From an uncultured Gemmatimonadota bacterium (GTDB taxonomy: Bacteria > Gemmatimonadota > Gemmatimonadetes > Gemmatimonadales > GWC2-71-9), in NCBI GenBank assembly GCA_913009915.1, contig CAJVYZ010000089.1, positions 1-8,632 on the forward strand: DNA of 8,632 nucleotides, read 5' to 3'. How positions within the stretch are numbered: position 1 is the stretch's first letter; every line of letters starts with the position of its first letter. Of this stretch, positions 5,204 through 8,632 are shown in pieces. Below the pieces are notes generated by a model. The model was given only the letters and a program-made list of their open reading frames with translations, was not told where the DNA came from and did no database searches. The position numbers were made by a program, and so were the translations under genes.

Positions 5204-8200
5204 TTAGTGCTCTCCACCATGCTGCACCTTGGCCAGATACGTCACCGAAGGCCGCACGTTCAAGTCTTCCAGGATGTGATATCCGCGGTGATCCTGTCCT
5301 GCCCGCGCCACCCGGCTGTCGGGGTCGTTCATGTCGCCGAACACGATGGCGCCCGATGGGCACGCCTGGGCGCAGGCAGTCACCACCTCGCCGTCAGTCA
5401 ACTGGCGATCCTCCATCCGTGCCGTGTTCTGCGCCCCGCGGATGCGCTGGATGCAGAAAGTGCACTTCTCCATGATGCCCCGCGCCCGCACCGTCACGTC
5501 GGGATTGAGCTGCAACTGCAGCGGATCGTCAAAGCCGAGATGGGCGTAGGCCAGCCAGTTGTAGTAGCGGACCTTGTAGGGACAGTTGTTACCGCAGTAG
5601 CGGGTCCCCACACAGCGATTGTAGACCTGGGCATTGAGCCCGTCCGGCGTGTGGTAGGCCGCGAACACGGGACAGACTGGTTCGCACGGGGCGTTGTCGC
5701 AGTGCTGGCACATCATCGGCACCACCCGGGTCGAGAACGGTTCGCCGTCCTCGCCACCCTCGAAGTACCGCTCGATGCGCATCCAGCTCATTTCGCGGCC
5801 GCGCACCACTTCCCGCTCGCCCACGAACGGGATGTTGTTCTCGGCGTAGCAGGCCGTCACGCAGGCAGAACACCCGGTACAGCGCGACAGATCGATCACC
5901 ATGCCCCAGTTGGGATGCTCTCCGGCGTAGTCGCCCTTGTGGCTCCGCTCTCGCTGCGCCTCCGCCCAGCCCACTATGGCCGTGCGTTCCAACTCGGTGT
6001 TCACCTCGTGGTGCCCGCCGTGAACCTCGGCCAGCGTCTTGCCTTCGGCAGCAGCGGCAAACGGCATTGCCTCCGCGATGCCGCGGCCCAACTGCCGGGG
6101 ATTCCCCTCGGTCTTGGCCAGCTTCTGGTAACGCCGCGTCTTGCGAAGCTCGACCCGGGTCGACAGGTACGGCAGGAACCCTCCCCCGTCCTCACCGCCC
6201 AACAGGTCCAATGCGTTCACGCCCCGGCCACCGGCGTACTGGCCGTAAGACGTGTGTCCCAACCCCAGGGGGGTGGCAACCACTCCCGGATGGATGCCGA
6301 GGTACGGGTAGACCGGCGCCTCGATGGTGCCGTGGGGCGACACCAGCTGGACCACTTCACCCTCCCGGATGTCCAGTTGGCGGGCGGTGTCGGGATGGAG
6401 TTCGATCCAGCTCTGCCAAGTGATCTTGGTTACCGGATCGGGATTCTCCAGCAGCCACGGCTTGTTGGCCCCGCGGCCGTCGTACAGCATGGACGAGGGG
6501 TACGGCGCAAAAACCAAGTCTCCCTCGCCGTCGAAGACCGGCCGCTGGTAGCCCACATTCCTGGCGCCTGAGGCCAGCCGCACCGCGTCTGCTTCCGTCG
6601 GCTGGTCAAACAACCCGCCGCTGGCGAGGGATTCGGTCCAGAACACCCGGAAATCACCCCGGCCACGTTGCCGGCCGATGGCGGCCCAGCTGTCCTTGAG
6701 GTGAACCTCGAAGGAAGTGGCGCCGAATTGGGCCAGCGGGCCGCCGACAGCGCGGGCCACCTCCAACAGCACGTCCCCAGCCGCCTTCCCGTCCCTCACC
6801 GGCATCATCACCGGCTGCAGTAGCGCGTGGACACCGTCGCGCGGCTGGAGATCGTCCCACCGCTCCAGCGCGTGCAGGTTGGGGAGAACCAGATCCGCCT
6901 GGGCCGCGGTATCGTCCATGACCGACGAGGTGGACACGGTAAATCCGACCTTGGCCATGCGTTCGGCAAAGCCGGCGGCACGCGGCACGGAATGGACGGG
7001 GTTTGCCTCGTGGATGATCAGCACGTCCACCGAGCCGGCGTCCATGGCGGCCGCCAGTTCTTCGAGCGCGCCGTAACCGTCACCCTGAGGGCGACCACTA
7101 CCGAAGTGGATGGTCTGTCCCACGTTGCCGGCCACGTAGTTGAGGATGTTGACCGCGGCGCAGGCTTCGGTGGCGCCGCGGTGCTGGCTGGCGATGCCGC
7201 CGGCAACCGCCACACCGGGGTGAGAGGCAAACTCCCGGGCAACCAAGCGGATGGTCTCCGGCGACAGGCCGCTCTCTTCAGCCGCCCGTTCGGGGGTGAA
7301 GGGGGCCAGCACCGACCGAAGGGTGTTGGCGTCATTGGGAGCGCGGTTACGCTCGGACAGTATGACGTTGGCCATTGCCAGGGCCACCGCCGCGTCGGAT
7401 CCGGGGTGGGTGGCGTGCCATTCGTCGGCATTCATCCCCGTCAAGTCCATGCGGTGGCCAAGGTACACGTGCTTGGCCATGTGGCCGTCGTGGAAGCCGT
7501 GCGACTCGGCAAAACCGTGCTGGTTCTCCACCTGTCCCAGCCACGTCTCCAGGAAGTCGGTTCCGAAAGACAGGATGTACTCGGCCTTGGCGAAATCGTA
7601 GGTCGGCACCTCGTTTCGGCCGAACACCTGTTGGTTGGCCGCCCTGAGCGCCTCGTTGTCGAACGGCTGGTAGCGCACCAGCCGGCCACCGAGAGCAGCC
7701 ACCCAGGCGGCCAGAAGATCCGAGAACGTTCCCGCTCCGGCACCCGACACGACCGCCACCGAGGCGCCGGCGGCACCAACTCGCTGGGCCAGGAGGGCGA
7801 TGGCCTCGTCCCACGAGAGGTCGCTGAAGGACCCATCGGCATTGCGCAGCTGGGGACCGCTCAACCGACCGGGATTGTAGAGCCCTTGCAGCCCGGCCTG
7901 ACCTCTGGCACACAGGCGTCCGCGGTTGATGGGACTCCCGGGGTTCCCCTCGAGCTTGATGGCCCGGGCTTCACGGGTCTTGACGTGCAGGCTGCAGCCG
8001 GCCGGGCATTCGGTACAGGTACTAGCGTAGTAGGTCGCGATGCCGGGAACGTTGTCTTCGTCGCCCACCATGTAGGGGACCAGTTTTTCGATGCGGTCCG
8101 TCGAACATCCCGATAAGGCTACCGTGCCCACACCGGCTACGCCGGCGACCGACAGGAACTTCCGCCGGTCCATCCCCTGGGACATGTCTTCGGTGTTTTC

Positions 8201-8209
8201 CTTGGACAT
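5204..8209 (-). CDS. actB: ActB, Mo-oxidoreductase-like/Fe-S fusion subunit of Alternative Complex III
   Basis: This 1001-residue extracytoplasmic subunit conducts electrons from ActC toward the cytochrome subunits. It starts with a twin-arginine signal (R15-R16-K-F-L) ending in a lipobox (L32-S-G-C35), so Tat export plus lipid anchoring is likely. Domain B1 (about 55-720) resembles the molybdopterin oxidoreductase fold. It keeps C65-x2-C68-x3-C72-x27-C100 but shows no Cys where the family's Mo ligand would be, so it is probably not catalytic. Domain B2 (about 769-970) resembles the Fe-S subunit of DMSO or polysulfide reductase, with cysteines at 777/780/783/787, 834/837/842/846, 866/872/876 and 916/919/946/950. 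The third group has Thr869 in place of one Cys, as expected for a [3Fe-4S] cluster; the others suit [4Fe-4S]. The ATG at 8209 is preferred over TTG at 8212 because of the spacing from GGAG. Confidence 0.95.
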   Translation of the reverse strand: MSKENTEDMSQGMDRRKFLSVAGVAGVGTVALSGCSTDRIEKLVPYMVGDEDNVPGIATYYASTCTECPAGCSLHVKTREARAIKLEGNPGSPINRGRLCARGQAGLQGLYNPGRLSGPQLRNADGSFSDLSWDEAIALLAQRVGAAGASVAVVSGAGAGTFSDLLAAWVAALGGRLVRYQPFDNEALRAANQQVFGRNEVPTYDFAKAEYILSFGTDFLETWLGQVENQHGFAESHGFHDGHMAKHVYLGHRMDLTGMNADEWHATHPGSDAAVALAMANVILSERNRAPNDANTLRSVLAPFTPERAAEESGLSPETIRLVAREFASHPGVAVAGGIASQHRGATEACAAVNILNYVAGNVGQTIHFGSGRPQGDGYGALEELAAAMDAGSVDVLIIHEANPVHSVPRAAGFAERMAKVGFTVSTSSVMDDTAAQADLVLPNLHALERWDDLQPRDGVHALLQPVMMPVRDGKAAGDVLLEVARAVGGPLAQFGATSFEVHLKDSWAAIGRQRGRGDFRVFWTESLASGGLFDQPTEADAVRLASGARNVGYQRPVFDGEGDLVFAPYPSSMLYDGRGANKPWLLENPDPVTKITWQSWIELHPDTARQLDIREGEVVQLVSPHGTIEAPVYPYLGIHPGVVATPLGLGHTSYGQYAGGRGVNALDLLGGEDGGGFLPYLSTRVELRKTRRYQKLAKTEGNPRQLGRGIAEAMPFAAAAEGKTLAEVHGGHHEVNTELERTAIVGWAEAQRERSHKGDYAGEHPNWGMVIDLSRCTGCSACVTACYAENNIPFVGEREVVRGREMSWMRIERYFEGGEDGEPFSTRVVPMMCQHCDNAPCEPVCPVFAAYHTPDGLNAQVYNRCVGTRYCGNNCPYKVRYYNWLAYAHLGFDDPLQLQLNPDVTVRARGIMEKCTFCIQRIRGAQNTARMEDRQLTDGEVVTACAQACPSGAIVFGDMNDPDSRVARAGQDHRGYHILEDLNVRPSVTYLAKVQHGGEH

Positions 8210-8214
8210 CAACG

Positions 8215-8218
8215 CTCC
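8215..8218 (-). promoter_or_regulatory. ribosome binding site of actB
   Basis: GGAG on the - strand lies five bases before the ATG at 8209 (CAGGAGCGTTGATG). The alternative in-frame TTG at 8212 would be only two bases from the site. This decides the start and makes the N-terminus MSKENTEDMSQ. Confidence 0.65.
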
Positions 8219-8224
8219 TGGAAC

Positions 8225-8249
8225 TGAAGCTTCACCGGCACGTGGTGCC
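8225..8249 (-). other. palindrome and small hairpin in the actA-actB intergenic gap
   Basis: The 72-base gap between actA and actB (8210-8281) is the only real gap in the operon. It holds a perfect 10-base palindrome, TGAAGCTTCA (8225-8234), and next to it a 5-bp stem with a 3-base loop, GGCAC-GTG-GTGCC (8237-8249). No T-run follows, so it does not look like a terminator. It could be an mRNA processing or stabilising element, or an operator-like site. Such short symmetry can also arise by chance. Confidence 0.3.
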
Positions 8250-8281
8250 TGGCGCCGATCAAACGCCTGTGGCCCTGCCGC

Positions 8282-8632
8282 TTAGTAGTGGCACACCGAG
8301 CAATCGCGGGTCACGTTGCGCTCGAGATGGCAGGTAATGCACCACCCCATGTTGCTGATGTTGTTGGCCTGGAAGACCTGCGGCATGCGGGCGACGTCGC
8401 CGTGGCAGGTCATGCAGGCGTTGGGCCCCATCGCCTTGACGTGACGCATGTGCGGAAAGTGTGCGTGCCGGGCCAAGGCATGGACACGCTGCCATTCGAT
8501 AGGCTCCCCGGCAGCGTTGGCAGCACGCACCTTGGCGATCTCGGCCCGCGAAGCACTGTCTGATCCAGCAATCACCAGATGGCAGCCCATGCAGGTCTGC
8601 ATGCTGGGAATCCCCGGCTCCTGCGAGACCTC
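8282..8632 (-). CDS. actA: ActA, multihaem cytochrome c of Alternative Complex III (N-terminus outside window)
   Basis: The frame stays open to the right edge, so 116 residues are visible and the N-terminus is missing. Four CxxCH haem motifs are present. Counting from the internal Met codon at 8602 they are CMGCH (4-8), CMTCH (63-67), CITCH (88-92) and CSVCH (101-105), the last one ending in a single Tyr before the stop. Extra histidines (HFPHMRH, 48-54) could serve as distal ligands. Studied ActA proteins carry five haems plus a membrane anchor or signal, so at least one more motif and the export signal should lie beyond the window. The visible pattern PGIPSMQTCMGCH is typical of the ActA/cytochrome c7-like family. 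The Met at 8602 is unlikely to be the start because family-like sequence continues upstream of it. ActA is the first gene in act operons and is thought to receive electrons from ActB. Confidence 0.9.
   Translation of the reverse strand, partial: EVSQEPGIPSMQTCMGCHLVIAGSDSASRAEIAKVRAANAAGEPIEWQRVHALARHAHFPHMRHVKAMGPNACMTCHGDVARMPQVFQANNISNMGWCITCHLERNVTRDCSVCHY

Noticed and set aside
5120..6571. Long + strand open frame of 483 codons opposite actB
   Set aside because: It is antisense to a clearly identified Fe-S/Mo-like protein. Its translation is rich in Arg, His, Val and Pro with no recognisable motif, as expected from the mirror frame of a GC-rich gene.
6827..8116. + strand open frame of 429 codons opposite the 5' half of actB
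   Set aside because: Same reason: a shadow frame of actB, low-complexity Gly/Val/His-rich, with no domain signal.
5204..8209. Active molybdenum enzyme (nitrate, polysulfide or similar reductase) with an NrfD partner
   Set aside because: No Mo-ligand Cys is evident, both Mo-like and Fe-S domains are fused in one chain, and the neighbours are the full actA-F set including DUF3341 and a second NrfD-like protein. This fits ACIII and not a terminal reductase.

Overview
The window is GC-rich and gene-dense. It holds two converging blocks: a short sigma/anti-sigma factor pair on the + strand (1-1213), and a six-gene operon on the - strand that fills the rest (8632 down to 1431). The operon encodes Alternative Complex III (ACIII), the quinol:cytochrome c (or oxidase) oxidoreductase that replaces the bc1 complex in many bacteria. 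The organism is therefore an aerobic or microaerobic respirer using menaquinone or another quinone. Base composition, the six-gene act order and the style of anti-sigma factor suggest a Gemmatimonadota-like or related high-GC Gram-negative lineage. That assignment is inferred from general resemblance and not proven.

Layout, left to right. 1-195: C-terminal end of an ECF-type sigma factor (region 4). 155-1213: its overlapping zinc-finger, single-pass membrane anti-sigma factor. 1214-1430: a 217-base convergent intergenic region with a strong stem-loop terminator, flanked by two arrays of an 8/9-base repeat (core GGCTAAGA). Each array is oriented with the gene it follows and touches that gene's stop codon. 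1431-8632, read right to left: actA (5' end outside the window), actB, actC, actD, actE and actF. Neighbours from actB to actF overlap or lie 3 bases apart. Only actA-actB has a true gap (72 bases).

How the genes work together. ActC and ActF are NrfD-type integral membrane subunits, and ActC carries the likely quinol site. Electrons pass to the extracytoplasmic ActB, a fusion of a molybdopterin-oxidoreductase-like domain without an evident Mo ligand and a four-cluster ferredoxin-like domain. From there they reach the multihaem cytochrome ActA and the mono-haem lipoprotein ActE, and then a periplasmic carrier or an oxidase. ActD is a small two-helix membrane subunit. No oxidase gene is in the window.

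I do not see a new enzymatic system here. The least explained signal is the mirrored octamer repeat arrangement around the convergent terminator. The next most interesting point is the complete four-cysteine Fe-S motif in the first domain of ActB.
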